Shown here in pieces: positions 54,628 to 63,447 of a stretch of 64,000 nt of DNA (its first letter is position 1; each line of letters begins with the position of its first letter). Both the position numbers and the translations under genes were made by a program. This stretch comes from Peribacillus sp. ACCC06369. Its GTDB lineage: Bacteria > Bacillota > Bacilli > Bacillales > DSM-1321. Below the pieces are notes generated by a model, which saw only the letters and a list, made by a program, of their open reading frames with translations, searched no databases and was not told the origin of the DNA. The DNA is taken from the NCBI RefSeq assembly GCF_030348945.1, contig NZ_JAUCEN010000002.1, positions 3,658,001 to 3,722,000 of the forward strand, written 5' to 3'.

Positions 54628-55308
54628 TTATTTATGTTGCGATATTTTTTGAATAGATCCAAGTAATGGCAAATCAAGGAGTCTCTCTATATCATCCTCG
54701 TCCTTAATCGTATTGTCCAAATACTCTAGTAGGAATGCCAAGCCTATTCCAGCCATCAATCCCACCACAACTGCAATAGCGATATTCAATAATGGATTAG
54801 GTTTTACAGGAGTAGGATTTTCCTTAACTTCTGCCTTAGCAAGTATGCTAACATTGTCGACTTTCATAATATCTTTGATTTCCTTTTGAAAAATTGAAGA
54901 AACCGTGTTGGCAATCTCTACTGCCTTGCCAGGATTACTATCTTGAACCGTTAATGAGAAGACTTGCGAATTTTCTTGACTGTTAATCGTAATTTTTTGA
55001 CTAAGTTGATCTACGCTTTGGTCTAGTTCAAGTTCATCAATGACCTTCTCCAAAATGGCAGGGCTTTTTATGATCACACTGTATGTATTGATCATGTCGA
55101 TATTAGATTGGATTTGTGTAGAGTCCAATTGGTTTTCTGATTGTTTCTGATTAACTAGAATCTGTGTTGAAGATTGGTAAACGGGTGTTAATAAGAAATA
55201 AGAAATTGATCCACTAACCAAAGCGGCAATTACTGTCAGCAGCATGATTAGCTTCCAACGTTTCTTTAATGTTTTAAAAATATCTTTAATACTAATAGTT
55301 TCTTCCAT
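54628..55308 (-). CDS. Wzz/CpsC-type kinase modulator (EpsA/YwqC)
   Basis: 226 residues with two helices (about 20-40 and 175-195). MEETISIKDIFKTLKKRWKL at the N-terminus; PVKPNPLLNIAIAVVVGLMA at the second helix. It activates the tyrosine kinase through its C-terminal cytoplasmic tail. First gene of the locus B operon. A strong AGGAGG lies before the ATG. Confidence 0.93.
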   Translation of the reverse strand: MEETISIKDIFKTLKKRWKLIMLLTVIAALVSGSISYFLLTPVYQSSTQILVNQKQSENQLDSTQIQSNIDMINTYSVIIKSPAILEKVIDELELDQSVDQLSQKITINSQENSQVFSLTVQDSNPGKAVEIANTVSSIFQKEIKDIMKVDNVSILAKAEVKENPTPVKPNPLLNIAIAVVVGLMAGIGLAFLLEYLDNTIKDEDDIERLLDLPLLGSIQKISQHK

Positions 55309-55778
55309 TTCATCCTCCTGATATGTTAAAAATGACCTATTGCATTATACCATAATATTACCTATTATTATGTATTTTCAAGGAAATTTACATGAAACTT
55401 ACAATGTAAGAATACTTTTCAAATGCCAAAGTAATTTTACAAAAAAGAAAACAGCAATACAAAGGAAATAATTTCTATTTTTTAAAATATTGCATTAATC
55501 ACATATATATAACCCATTTTCCAGAATATTTGCGACTCAAATTTCAATAAACCTAAGTATACACTAAATCCCAATCTTTCTTATACGATTTATTCGATTT
55601 ACAATATTTCCTTGAAAATAACCTAACTAAATGCCTACCAAAACAGAAAAATCCATTTATACATACAATAATGTCAAGTATTTTAGTGCCTAGTTATCAT
55701 TAAAAATGAAAGGAAAATGTGTAAACTGAAAGTGATAGTTTAGTATAATTTTCAAATTAATGGTTAGGTGTGGTCAAA
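55309..55778. promoter_or_regulatory. Divergent control region between the eps-type operon and sinR
   Basis: Operon side: extended -10 TGGTATAAT on the minus strand (TATAAT 55344-55349). An inverted repeat CTTACAATGTAAG (55398-55410) lies about 50 bases upstream. sinR side: -10 TATAAT (55744-55749), overlapped by TAAACT (55722-55727) and AGTTTA (55737-55742), a perfect 6-bp inverted repeat. No exact GTTCTYT box is seen here. No gene in these 470 bases. Confidence 0.55.
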
Positions 55779-56102
55779 ATGATAGGTTACCGAGTTAAGT
55801 CGCTTAGGAAAGAAATGAAAATGTCAATTAGTGAACTCTCCGCAAAATCTGGCGTTGCCAAATCCTATATAAGCTCACTGGAAAGAAACCTTCAAACAAA
55901 CCCTACTATTTTAGTTTTGGAAAAAATCGCTCGAATCCTTTGTATTAAAGTCGATGCTCTGTTGAATGAACAAGCAGATAAGGTCATGGATGAAGAGTGG
56001 ATGGAAATCATGCAGGATGTAATGGGGTCAGGAATATCGAAAGAGGAAATGCGCGAATTCATTCAAGATAGAAGTGTTTCCTTAAGGATTGAGAAACTTT
56101 GA
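55779..56102 (+). CDS. sinR: SinR-type biofilm master repressor
   Basis: 107 residues. N-terminal HTH (MIGYRVKSLRKEMKMSISEL, then AKSGVAKSYISSLERNLQTN) with a recognition helix almost the same as B. subtilis SinR. The C-terminal SinI/SinR pairing domain is DEEWMEIMQDVMGSGISKEE, MREFIQ. It should repress matrix genes and be neutralised by SinI-like proteins; such a gene is at 19592, not adjacent as in B. subtilis. The ATG at 55779 follows TTAGGTG. Divergent from the eps-type operon. Confidence 0.94.
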   Translation: MIGYRVKSLRKEMKMSISELSAKSGVAKSYISSLERNLQTNPTILVLEKIARILCIKVDALLNEQADKVMDEEWMEIMQDVMGSGISKEEMREFIQDRSVSLRIEKL

Positions 56103-56130
56103 TACCGCTTTCTTTTAGTGCAAATAGAAA

Positions 56131-56173
56131 CTAAAGGGGGAAACGTGGATATAACCACTTTTCCCCCTTTTAC
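56131..56173 (+). terminator. Terminator after sinR
   Basis: AAAGGGGGAAA, GTGG, ATATAA, CCAC, TTTCCCCCTTTT: a long stem with a small bulge. Confidence 0.9.
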
Positions 56174-56646
56174 TACTTCTTCAACTTAAAATATTCCTGC
56201 ATAACCTCGAACCATATGTAATGCCATTGATCATTGGGATGGATGTTAGCATTAGTCAGTATATCAGCCAATCTCATATTCTTTTAACTTAGCTTCTTCT
56301 CTATATCTTCTTTGCTATTTATAAAGTCCATTTATTCGTTTTGATGACCTGCTCGGACGCTTGAATATAATCAGAATAATTCAAACCTAAACTATTCTCT
56401 TCTATTTTGGTATAAATAAAAAGCCACTGAAAGCCCTCATGAACTTGCCAATCACTTAATTCCAATTCATAAGTAAAACTTGAATATTCCTCAAGATACT
56501 CATCTGAGTTTTTCGATGCAGGAATATACCCCTCATCCAGTATAGCTCACAATGAATTAAAATCTTGATTTATAGAGCTTAAAACTAAAAATACCTATTC
56601 CTAAAACTATTACCACCATTACTCCCAAAATAATTTTCTTCTTCAT
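56173..56646 (-). pseudogene. Decayed gene for a membrane-anchored protein
   Basis: A good ribosome site (AAGGAGAGC) and start MKKKIILGVMVVIVLGIGIF open a signal-anchor peptide that stops after 29 codons. Downstream, in shifted frames, the minus strand still reads GYIPASKNSDEYLEEYSSFT, ELSDWQVHEGFQWLFIYTKI and NDQWHYIWFEVMQEYFKLKK. Several stops and frameshifts split it. Family unknown; probably a small secreted or lipoprotein-like product before decay. Confidence 0.6.
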
Positions 56647-56856
56647 TGATGCTCTCCTTCATGATTTTCTTGGTGTAAAAGTTCAAAGTTTTTAATACCA
56701 TTAGTTCCATATACAGGAAATAAGTATTTAGTTTTTTTGATAAATTAGTAGATTTTAAAAATCGGATGAGCATTCTGTACTAAACTTAAAAAGAGAACTC
56801 CCTTGGAGTCCTCATATTGATTTATTCAATTTTGCTTACCGCACAGTTTGTTCCTA

Positions 56857-58029
56857 CTATGCACTACGTTTACCATTGTTTTTTATAACGTTAAACTTTT
56901 TAGATATTTCCTTTCCTAATTTAATAGACGGTTTTTCCACAAAATAATAGGACAAAGTAGCTAAAGTTATTGAAATTATAAAACCAATGACAAGTAGTAT
57001 CCAAGTTTGCACTGTACCACTAAATTGATGCAAGAGAACTAACAATGGGATACAATGATATAAATATAAACTATAAGAAATGTCCCCCAAGAACAGAATC
57101 GGTTTTATTAATAATACTTTTTTTATAATGTTACTGGCTAATGCCAATATGATAAACATTGCCGCCCCTATAGTTACTGCTACTGTATTGGGTGGACCCA
57201 ATAAACGTTCTGGAATAAATGGAATGTTTAATATCCAAGAAGGAAATGTATATAACAAAATTGCTGAAATCGTGATTAATATTTTCATTCCTTTTGATTT
57301 AAATTTCAAGAAATTTATTAGTATATCTTTGTGTTTTGCTAATATAGCCCCTATCACAAAAGAGAGTCCATAATACAAACTAAGCAAATAGTCTGTTTCT
57401 ATATTTACCTCGCCTAAAATAAACGTACCGACAAACCCAAATCCACTTATAAGAAGGCTCCACATAAGCGAAAATTTCCATCCGTATTTTATAACAACAA
57501 TCATAATCAACGGGAAAATTATTGAAATACGCATTTCGTGTACCAATGACCAATATATTGGGTTATATTCACCATTTTTAAAGTCTCCGATTAAAAGAAG
57601 ATGTTCGAAAATTAGTTTATAATCAATGGGATCACTCCATTTACCATTTGCCCAAGAACTAAAGCCAGTTAAAGACACATCAGAAAAAAATTTAAATGCT
57701 GCCAAGACAAATATTACTGATACAATATATGGAATATATATTCTCGTCATTCTTTTTGTTAAATAAATAGGATAAGGGTTATTTCTTTTATCCAAATAGG
57801 GTAGTGATAGTACAAATCCACTTAGAACAAAAAACATTGTTACTGCTTGAGTACCAGAAAAAAATATATGCAAAGGCGTATATTTTAGAATATTAACTAA
57901 GGTGTATCCACTACTATCAATAGTTTTCTCGAAAAACTGTGGGAAAATGAGCAAATAGTGATGGAAAACTACCGAAATAGCTGCTAACCCCCTTAAAGAA
58001 TCTAACTGATTATATCTAATACCGTTCAT
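56857..58029 (-). CDS. Acyltransferase 3 family membrane protein (second copy)
   Basis: About 390 residues, about ten helices: NQLDSLRGLAAISVVFHHYL, MFFVLSGFVLSLPYLD, YLTKRMTRIYIPYIV, YWSLVHEMRISIIFPL. It clearly shares a family and many positions with the protein at 24646. Likely an O-acyltransferase for surface polysaccharide. The ATG at 58029 follows GAGGTAAAG; the upstream ATG (58047) lacks a ribosome site. Not linked by overlap to its neighbours. Confidence 0.92.
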   Translation of the reverse strand: MNGIRYNQLDSLRGLAAISVVFHHYLLIFPQFFEKTIDSSGYTLVNILKYTPLHIFFSGTQAVTMFFVLSGFVLSLPYLDKRNNPYPIYLTKRMTRIYIPYIVSVIFVLAAFKFFSDVSLTGFSSWANGKWSDPIDYKLIFEHLLLIGDFKNGEYNPIYWSLVHEMRISIIFPLIMIVVIKYGWKFSLMWSLLISGFGFVGTFILGEVNIETDYLLSLYYGLSFVIGAILAKHKDILINFLKFKSKGMKILITISAILLYTFPSWILNIPFIPERLLGPPNTVAVTIGAAMFIILALASNIIKKVLLIKPILFLGDISYSLYLYHCIPLLVLLHQFSGTVQTWILLVIGFIISITLATLSYYFVEKPSIKLGKEISKKFNVIKNNGKRSA

Positions 58030-58157
58030 CTCTTTACCTCGTTCCAATTAATGTTATTTTATTATTGTATCACTAAGTGGAACTCTTAAATAATACTTAA
58101 AAGTAAATTTTTCACTTATATTGAAACGAATTCATTAGCTATTTAATTACCGTTTAT

Positions 58158-59834
58158 TTACGCTTCAATTCGCCCGTGTCCTTTCCACGTTCCAGGTGTT
58201 CCATCTTCTACGCATATCCACCCTAGATAACCGTTAGCAGACGGAGAAGGATTCGTTGATATTTGACCTCTCTTGAACGTTCCATGAGAAGGTTTATTAC
58301 TAGAGATAAGTGCTGGTGACTTATCCCTTTCTAGTTCAACCACCCCTCTATACATCCTGATACTCTTAATGTTGTGTGTTCCTATTTTACTAAACCTTAT
58401 CCTTAAGGCCGTCAGTGAAGTTGCTTTTAGGTATTTAATTAAAGATACCTTAGTGTACACTCCCGCCTTTAAAGGTATGCCAACGTTGGAGTATACACTA
58501 TCAGCCAATAAATCTATATACACTACAACATCTATAGAGGACTTTACTTCAATTTCGAGTGTCCCATATGCTATATTACTTTCATTTACCAAACAAGAGA
58601 AACCTTGTGTATCGACTGTTGTAACTATTTGTAAACTTCCGTCAGACCCTCGAGCGCCAGTTACACTGGAGCTTGTTGCTACCATTTCATCTGGAAAAGC
58701 ATCTTCTCCCCCAGTCCAAGCAAAGAATCCATAGTTCGGTATAAAATTAGTGAGATTACGTTCTACCTCGTACCCATCGTTCCCTTTCATGACAATTCCT
58801 TTTGCATTCCCTACCTTATCCTCTATTAAATACCCGATAGTAAATTTACTAATGTAATTATTAGAAATATTTAAGCCACCTACAGTGTAGAGCCTAACCA
58901 TTTCCCCAGAAGTGGCATGCGATATATAGTTACCTGTTATGGATATAGCCTTGCAAGTGGTTGAAGTAACAGTACCAATCTCAAATAATGGGATATTAGG
59001 GGCGAAATGCTCTACATAATTCCCGTTAAAGTTTATAGCAGTGGACTGGTAAAGTGATATCGGGATAGAACCATCATGGTTATTCCCTGCGAATTCACAA
59101 CCTATGAAGTTAATAGCACTACAATTTATAATATCAGCTAATTTAGATTTCACTTTAAAACTGCAAGCCAAAAAATTACCCTGATTTGATTGGGACTCCA
59201 TAACTATGCCTGTAATACAATCTTGGAAACGTACTCTATCTACGGTAAAAGCCCATGAGAAATAAGTTTTCATTCCCACAAGACAGGTTTTAATGTATAG
59301 ATTCCTGATAGAAAAGTCAGCAATCCCTCTAGAACCGCCGGCTAAATTGATTCCTATACTTGTGGTAACACTTCCCCAAATTCCAAGGTTTGATAAATTC
59401 CACCTAACACTTCCATTTAAAACATTTACAATGACATTTGCTGTAGATTTAAAGCCGGAAACCTCTTGACCTTTGCCCTCAATGTTGATGTTCGATTTAA
59501 TATTAACAGTGGTTATGTTATATATTTTTGTAAGAGTAATTTTACCGCCTTCGGGTATGCTGTCTATAGCTCTTTGTACCATTAGGGTTTCATCAACCTC
59601 TCCAGTTAACTTTGGAAACTGTTCAGGTATTATCCCTACACCAAGAGATATTGAGCTAACTTTTTTATTTAAATTTCCAATTTTATCTGAGATGTTCTTC
59701 CCATCTCGATCTAAAACCATACTTGCATCTGTTTTCGATAAATTCAAGTTCTCACCCTCCTTTTTGATCGTGTATCCAAAAAAGGAAGCTAGTATCCAAA
59801 GTAATAAGTTCACTAAAAAGTTCCTTCGTTCCAA
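58158..59834 (-). CDS. Secreted parallel beta-helix protein with phage-tail-like C-terminus
   Basis: 558 residues. The N-terminus ERRNFLVNLLLWILASFFGY resembles a Tat signal (RRxFL plus hydrophobic core). A beta-helix follows (about 90-370: MVQRAIDSIPEGGKITLTKI, ISITGNYISHATSGEMVRLY), then a jelly-roll-like part and a terminal GYLGWICVEDGTPGTWKGHG. Such tails are common in phage tail spikes and prophage pectate-lyase-like proteins. I used the TTG at 59834, since GAGAGGTG lies 6 bases before it. Substrate unknown; polysaccharide is likely. Confidence 0.8.
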   Translation of the reverse strand: MERRNFLVNLLLWILASFFGYTIKKEGENLNLSKTDASMVLDRDGKNISDKIGNLNKKVSSISLGVGIIPEQFPKLTGEVDETLMVQRAIDSIPEGGKITLTKIYNITTVNIKSNINIEGKGQEVSGFKSTANVIVNVLNGSVRWNLSNLGIWGSVTTSIGINLAGGSRGIADFSIRNLYIKTCLVGMKTYFSWAFTVDRVRFQDCITGIVMESQSNQGNFLACSFKVKSKLADIINCSAINFIGCEFAGNNHDGSIPISLYQSTAINFNGNYVEHFAPNIPLFEIGTVTSTTCKAISITGNYISHATSGEMVRLYTVGGLNISNNYISKFTIGYLIEDKVGNAKGIVMKGNDGYEVERNLTNFIPNYGFFAWTGGEDAFPDEMVATSSSVTGARGSDGSLQIVTTVDTQGFSCLVNESNIAYGTLEIEVKSSIDVVVYIDLLADSVYSNVGIPLKAGVYTKVSLIKYLKATSLTALRIRFSKIGTHNIKSIRMYRGVVELERDKSPALISSNKPSHGTFKRGQISTNPSPSANGYLGWICVEDGTPGTWKGHGRIEA

Positions 59835-59891
59835 ATTGATCACCTCTCATTAACTATACTTCAAGACTGCCTTCTAGATAAAGCTAAGAAA

Positions 59892-60240
59892 CTACTTATC
59901 TATAAATCGCAACAACTTCAATTCCAGCAAGTATCTCATTTTGTTACATAACAATGTAAAACTTGTTGGGTTGACTTCAAGAAAGTTTGCATCTAGTAAT
60001 TGTGGTACACAAATACATAGATATTTGTCCCAATGTATAAGAATCCCTAGCAAATGTGTACGTGAGATGCCCTTCTGAAGCAATCCACTTCGAGGGGACT
60101 CCATAATCCATTTTCCGACAAACTGTATGGTAACTCCAGCAATTTTATCATCCTTATCCTTCAAGGTAGCCACCACAGTCGCCTCGGAATCAGTGCTAGA
60201 TCACCTATTGTTCGCTAACGGTTTTACTCCGGACCCCGCT
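59892..60240 (-). pseudogene. Remnant of an Ig-like (Big_1-type) repeat protein
   Basis: The minus strand reads SEATVVATLKDKDDKIAGVT then IQFVG, the pattern of bacterial Ig-like domains. It then shifts; another frame continues with YGVPSKWIASEGHLTYTFAR. No start or ribosome site. A short decayed piece. Confidence 0.45.
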
Positions 60241-60800
60241 TTTGTTTCAATCGCTGTTCCATTTGTACGCAAATCACCAATCAAAAAAATTCTTCATCTT
60301 GTATAGCTTTTGTGGTCGATTGGAATTCGTTTGTACTTTCAACAGTGCTGCCGTCCACAATACTATGTTGTAATGATTCCATTGTTAAATTCCAACTCAG
60401 TCTGAGCACTTTGAAGAGCAGCTGTTGCCCTCTTAACTGCCACATTCAGAAAATCACATTTCACTTTACATCATCGTTTAAAATTCTTGACTTCTTCTGG
60501 AAACTGGAATCCGTATAATTCGGACATCCATATCTAGATTCATCTTCTCATAAATAAGGGCCCCTATGTTAGGATGCTGATAGGATAACCAGCGCATCGC
60601 AGATACACAAAGTCAACCGTTATGGATTTCTTTTATTGGATGGATAAAATTGATCATTAATAGTTTATTTTAGAGCGCCCTAAGGCTCTTTTATTTTGCT
60701 TTGGTTGAGACAAACTCTGCGAGCATGAAAAACAATACTGTACTATCCTAATACTAGACACGATTTTCCATCAAATTTTTAACCCAATGTAAAGTATGTT
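60241..60800. other. Gene debris, no intact gene
   Basis: The minus strand shows scattered protein-like bits in different frames (AVKRATAALQSAQTELEFNN; RWLSYQHPNIGALIYEKMN) broken by stops. A hairpin with T-run (GAGCGCC, CTAA, GGCTCTTTTA, about 60673-60691) could act as a plus-strand terminator. Confidence 0.4.
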
Positions 60801-60890
60801 ATGGTTTTATTTGTTTTAAGTAATGTTATTGTATTCCTTGTTTCCTTCTCGCTTTTTCGTTGTATGATAGAAAAAAAAGGAGTTTTGGGA

Positions 60891-61082
60891 ATGATTATTC
60901 TGCAGTATATTGGAAAAGTTTTTTCATTCATGCATAAGGATATACCAGAAACTCATATTAAATGCCATGTTTGTGCAGGTACAGGTGCCTACGATATTTA
61001 TACTGATTGTCTTACCTGTAATGCAAAGGGATTAATCAGTAAAGTTGAGTATAATAGGAGGCTTGAAGAGGGTGAAATTTAA
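60891..61082 (+). CDS. Small DnaJ-type zinc-finger protein
   Basis: 63 residues with a CxxCxGxG-like zinc module: CHVCAGTGAYDIYTDCLTCN then AKG. The N-terminus MIILQYIGKVFSFMHKDIPE is mildly hydrophobic. AAAAAGGAG precedes the ATG 60891. An upstream in-frame stretch could add a membrane segment, but lacks a ribosome site. Function unknown; such fingers bind unfolded proteins or act as small zinc carriers. Confidence 0.65.
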   Translation: MIILQYIGKVFSFMHKDIPETHIKCHVCAGTGAYDIYTDCLTCNAKGLISKVEYNRRLEEGEI

Positions 61083-61208
61083 AGAATTTCGGGAGGTCGA
61101 TATATGTAATCAAAGAAGCAGTATTGGCTATGCTTCTTTTTTTTGTCCATAAAAAGTGCCGTTTGCCCCTCACCTTAAAAGGGTATTTTCATTTTCAGGG
61201 GGATACAT

Positions 61209-61297
61209 ATGACAGCAATTACTCATATTGGATTGGCTATACCTGATTTGGATGCGGATTAAGTGGTATGAGAAGGTGATGGGATTCAGGTTATTGG
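61209..61297 (+). pseudogene. Glyoxalase/VOC-family gene, truncated start
   Basis: MTAITHIGLAIPDLDAD then stop; after a frameshift KWYEKVMGFRLL continues the VOC pattern, then it ends. AGGGGGATACAT precedes the ATG. A relic of a glyoxalase-like enzyme. Confidence 0.7.
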
Positions 61298-61406
61298 TGT
61301 AATCCTGCGAGTAAGCAAGTATTCGTACACTTGTTAACAGTGCCTAAAATAAAAAAGCCTTTCAAAAATGAACTATGCCCCATTTTTCGGACAGTATAAA
61401 AAAGAC

Positions 61407-61435
61407 AGAATCCCTTGGGAATTCCCAAGGGATCT
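61407..61435 (-). terminator. Terminator of the PTS operon
   Basis: Perfect palindrome ATCCCTTGGGAATTCCCAAG + GGAT. On the minus strand it is followed by TCTGTCTTTTTT. Confidence 0.85.
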
Positions 61436-61504
61436 ACCTTTAGTTTTGTGCAAAGACTTTTCCTAAGCTTTGTACAGTACCAATGTCATTTTCACTCGTA
61501 TAAA

Positions 61505-63433
61505 TTATACTGCTTTAATTTCAATTGCTACTGTTTTATTTCCTGACTTCTCACTAGTATTATCTTGTGTTCTGTAAACAGGTTTTTTTAATACTCCAAT
61601 TATACAAGCTGTAATAATTGAACCAATTAAAATACATACAATGTATAACAATGGACTGCTTGCAGCAATAGGAATTACAAAGATTCCACCATGAGGAGCT
61701 TGTAAAGAAATTCCTAATGCCATACAAATCCCTCCCCCAATTGCTGAACCAACAATATTTGCTGGAATTATTCTTAATGGATCACTTGCAGCAAACGGAA
61801 TTGCTGCCTCAGTAATAAAAGATGCACCCATAATATAAGCAGCTTTTCCTGCGTTACGTTCTTCAAATGAGAATTTATTTTTAAATAGAGTTGTTGCTAA
61901 TGCAATCCCTAATGGAGGAACCATTCCTCCAACCATTAGTGCAGCAGATGGTTCGTAAATATGATTTGCAAACATCGCTAAGCCAAATGCTGATGCTGTT
62001 TTATTGATAGGGCCGCCCATATCAGATGCCATCATTCCTGCCAAAAGCGCTCCTAATAAAATTGCATTCGAACCAGTTAAACCATTTAACCAACCTTGTA
62101 ACGACTCATTAATCCACGCCATCGGACTATTAACTACAAAGTGCATAATAAAGGCTGTTACAAACGTAGCTAATAATGGAAGTATAAGTACCGGTGAAAG
62201 ACTTTGTAATGAATCTGGAATGCCTTTTAATAATTTTTTCAATCCTAAGATTGTATAACCAGCAATAAAACCTGCTATCATACCACCTAAAAATCCTGAA
62301 CCACCAAGGGTTGCCATCATACCACCAATCATACCTGGTGCTAAACCTGGACGATCCCCAATACTATACGCAATATATCCTGCTAGTACTGGAACCATTA
62401 GTGCGAAGGCTGCGCTACCACCTGCTGTACCTAGAAAAGCAGCGAATGCATTATATTCTGAACTATTCGGGTCAGAAGCATGAATGCCAAACATAAAGGA
62501 GATTGCGATTAATATACCTCCAGCAACAACAAATGGAATCATAAAAGATACCCCATTCATTATATGGCTGTATATTTTAGGTTGTTTTAATCGTGTTTTT
62601 TCTTTTGCTTCCTTTAACTTGTTGTTCCCCTGATTTAAAACCTTACCTTTTCCAGAAATAGCATCTTCAATTAAATCCTTAGCATGATGTATCCCATTCT
62701 TAACAGACGTTTTAATAACCTTACGATCACCGAAGACATCCATGTCCACTTTAACATCTGCAGCAACAATTATGCCATCTGCTTCATCAATATCTTCTTG
62801 AGTTAATCTGTTCTGTATTCCCGTCGATCCATTGGTTTGAACTTTTATTTGAACGCCAAGCTCCTCAGCAGCATTTTTTAATGCTTCTGCAGCCATAAAT
62901 GTATGTGCTATTCCAGTAGGGCATCCAGTAACTCCGACCAATTTCTTACCAAAATACTTCTTATCATTCGTATCTACTTGTACCATTTTTTCTTCAGCAT
63001 TTGCAAATAGCTGGACAACTTCATGACTATCTTTGGCAAGAATAAGCTTAGCTCTAAAGGTTTCATCCATTAGAAAAGTGGAGATTTTAGATAAAGTCTT
63101 TAAGTGCTCAGTTGAAGAATCTTTGCCGGCTGCTATCATGAAAAATAAATTACATTTTTCTGAACTATACTTAATTCCACTTAAAGATCTTCCCATAATA
63201 ATAGCAGGCGATTTAACTCCAGCAGATTTTGCATGTGGAATAGCAATACCAAACCCTACTTCTGTTGGAACCTGATCTTCACGAGCCCAAATATCCTGTT
63301 TAAATTGTTTAAGATCATGTAAATAGCCGTTTTTATTTAATTTTTCTGCAAGCTCATTAATTAAGTCCTCTTTCGTTTCAGCAACTAAATCTAATATTAT
63401 GTTTTCTGGCCTTATGACACTAGAAGTCATCAT
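61505..63433 (-). CDS. Fructose-family PTS permease, IIABC fused
   Basis: 642 residues. IIA (1-150) with His67 in GFGIAIPHAKS; IIB (about 163-265) with Cys171 in GVTGCPTGIAHTFMAAEAL; IIC (about 290-620) with GMIGGMMATLGGSGFLGGMI. It imports and phosphorylates a fructose-type sugar. The aldolase gene 14 bases upstream suggests the product is cleaved after a further phosphorylation. The substrate may be fructose, tagatose or a related ketose; FruA and MngA-type proteins cannot be split by eye. Confidence 0.93.
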   Translation of the reverse strand: MMTSSVIRPENIILDLVAETKEDLINELAEKLNKNGYLHDLKQFKQDIWAREDQVPTEVGFGIAIPHAKSAGVKSPAIIMGRSLSGIKYSSEKCNLFFMIAAGKDSSTEHLKTLSKISTFLMDETFRAKLILAKDSHEVVQLFANAEEKMVQVDTNDKKYFGKKLVGVTGCPTGIAHTFMAAEALKNAAEELGVQIKVQTNGSTGIQNRLTQEDIDEADGIIVAADVKVDMDVFGDRKVIKTSVKNGIHHAKDLIEDAISGKGKVLNQGNNKLKEAKEKTRLKQPKIYSHIMNGVSFMIPFVVAGGILIAISFMFGIHASDPNSSEYNAFAAFLGTAGGSAAFALMVPVLAGYIAYSIGDRPGLAPGMIGGMMATLGGSGFLGGMIAGFIAGYTILGLKKLLKGIPDSLQSLSPVLILPLLATFVTAFIMHFVVNSPMAWINESLQGWLNGLTGSNAILLGALLAGMMASDMGGPINKTASAFGLAMFANHIYEPSAALMVGGMVPPLGIALATTLFKNKFSFEERNAGKAAYIMGASFITEAAIPFAASDPLRIIPANIVGSAIGGGICMALGISLQAPHGGIFVIPIAASSPLLYIVCILIGSIITACIIGVLKKPVYRTQDNTSEKSGNKTVAIEIKAV

Positions 63434-63447
63434 ATATATCCCTCCTC

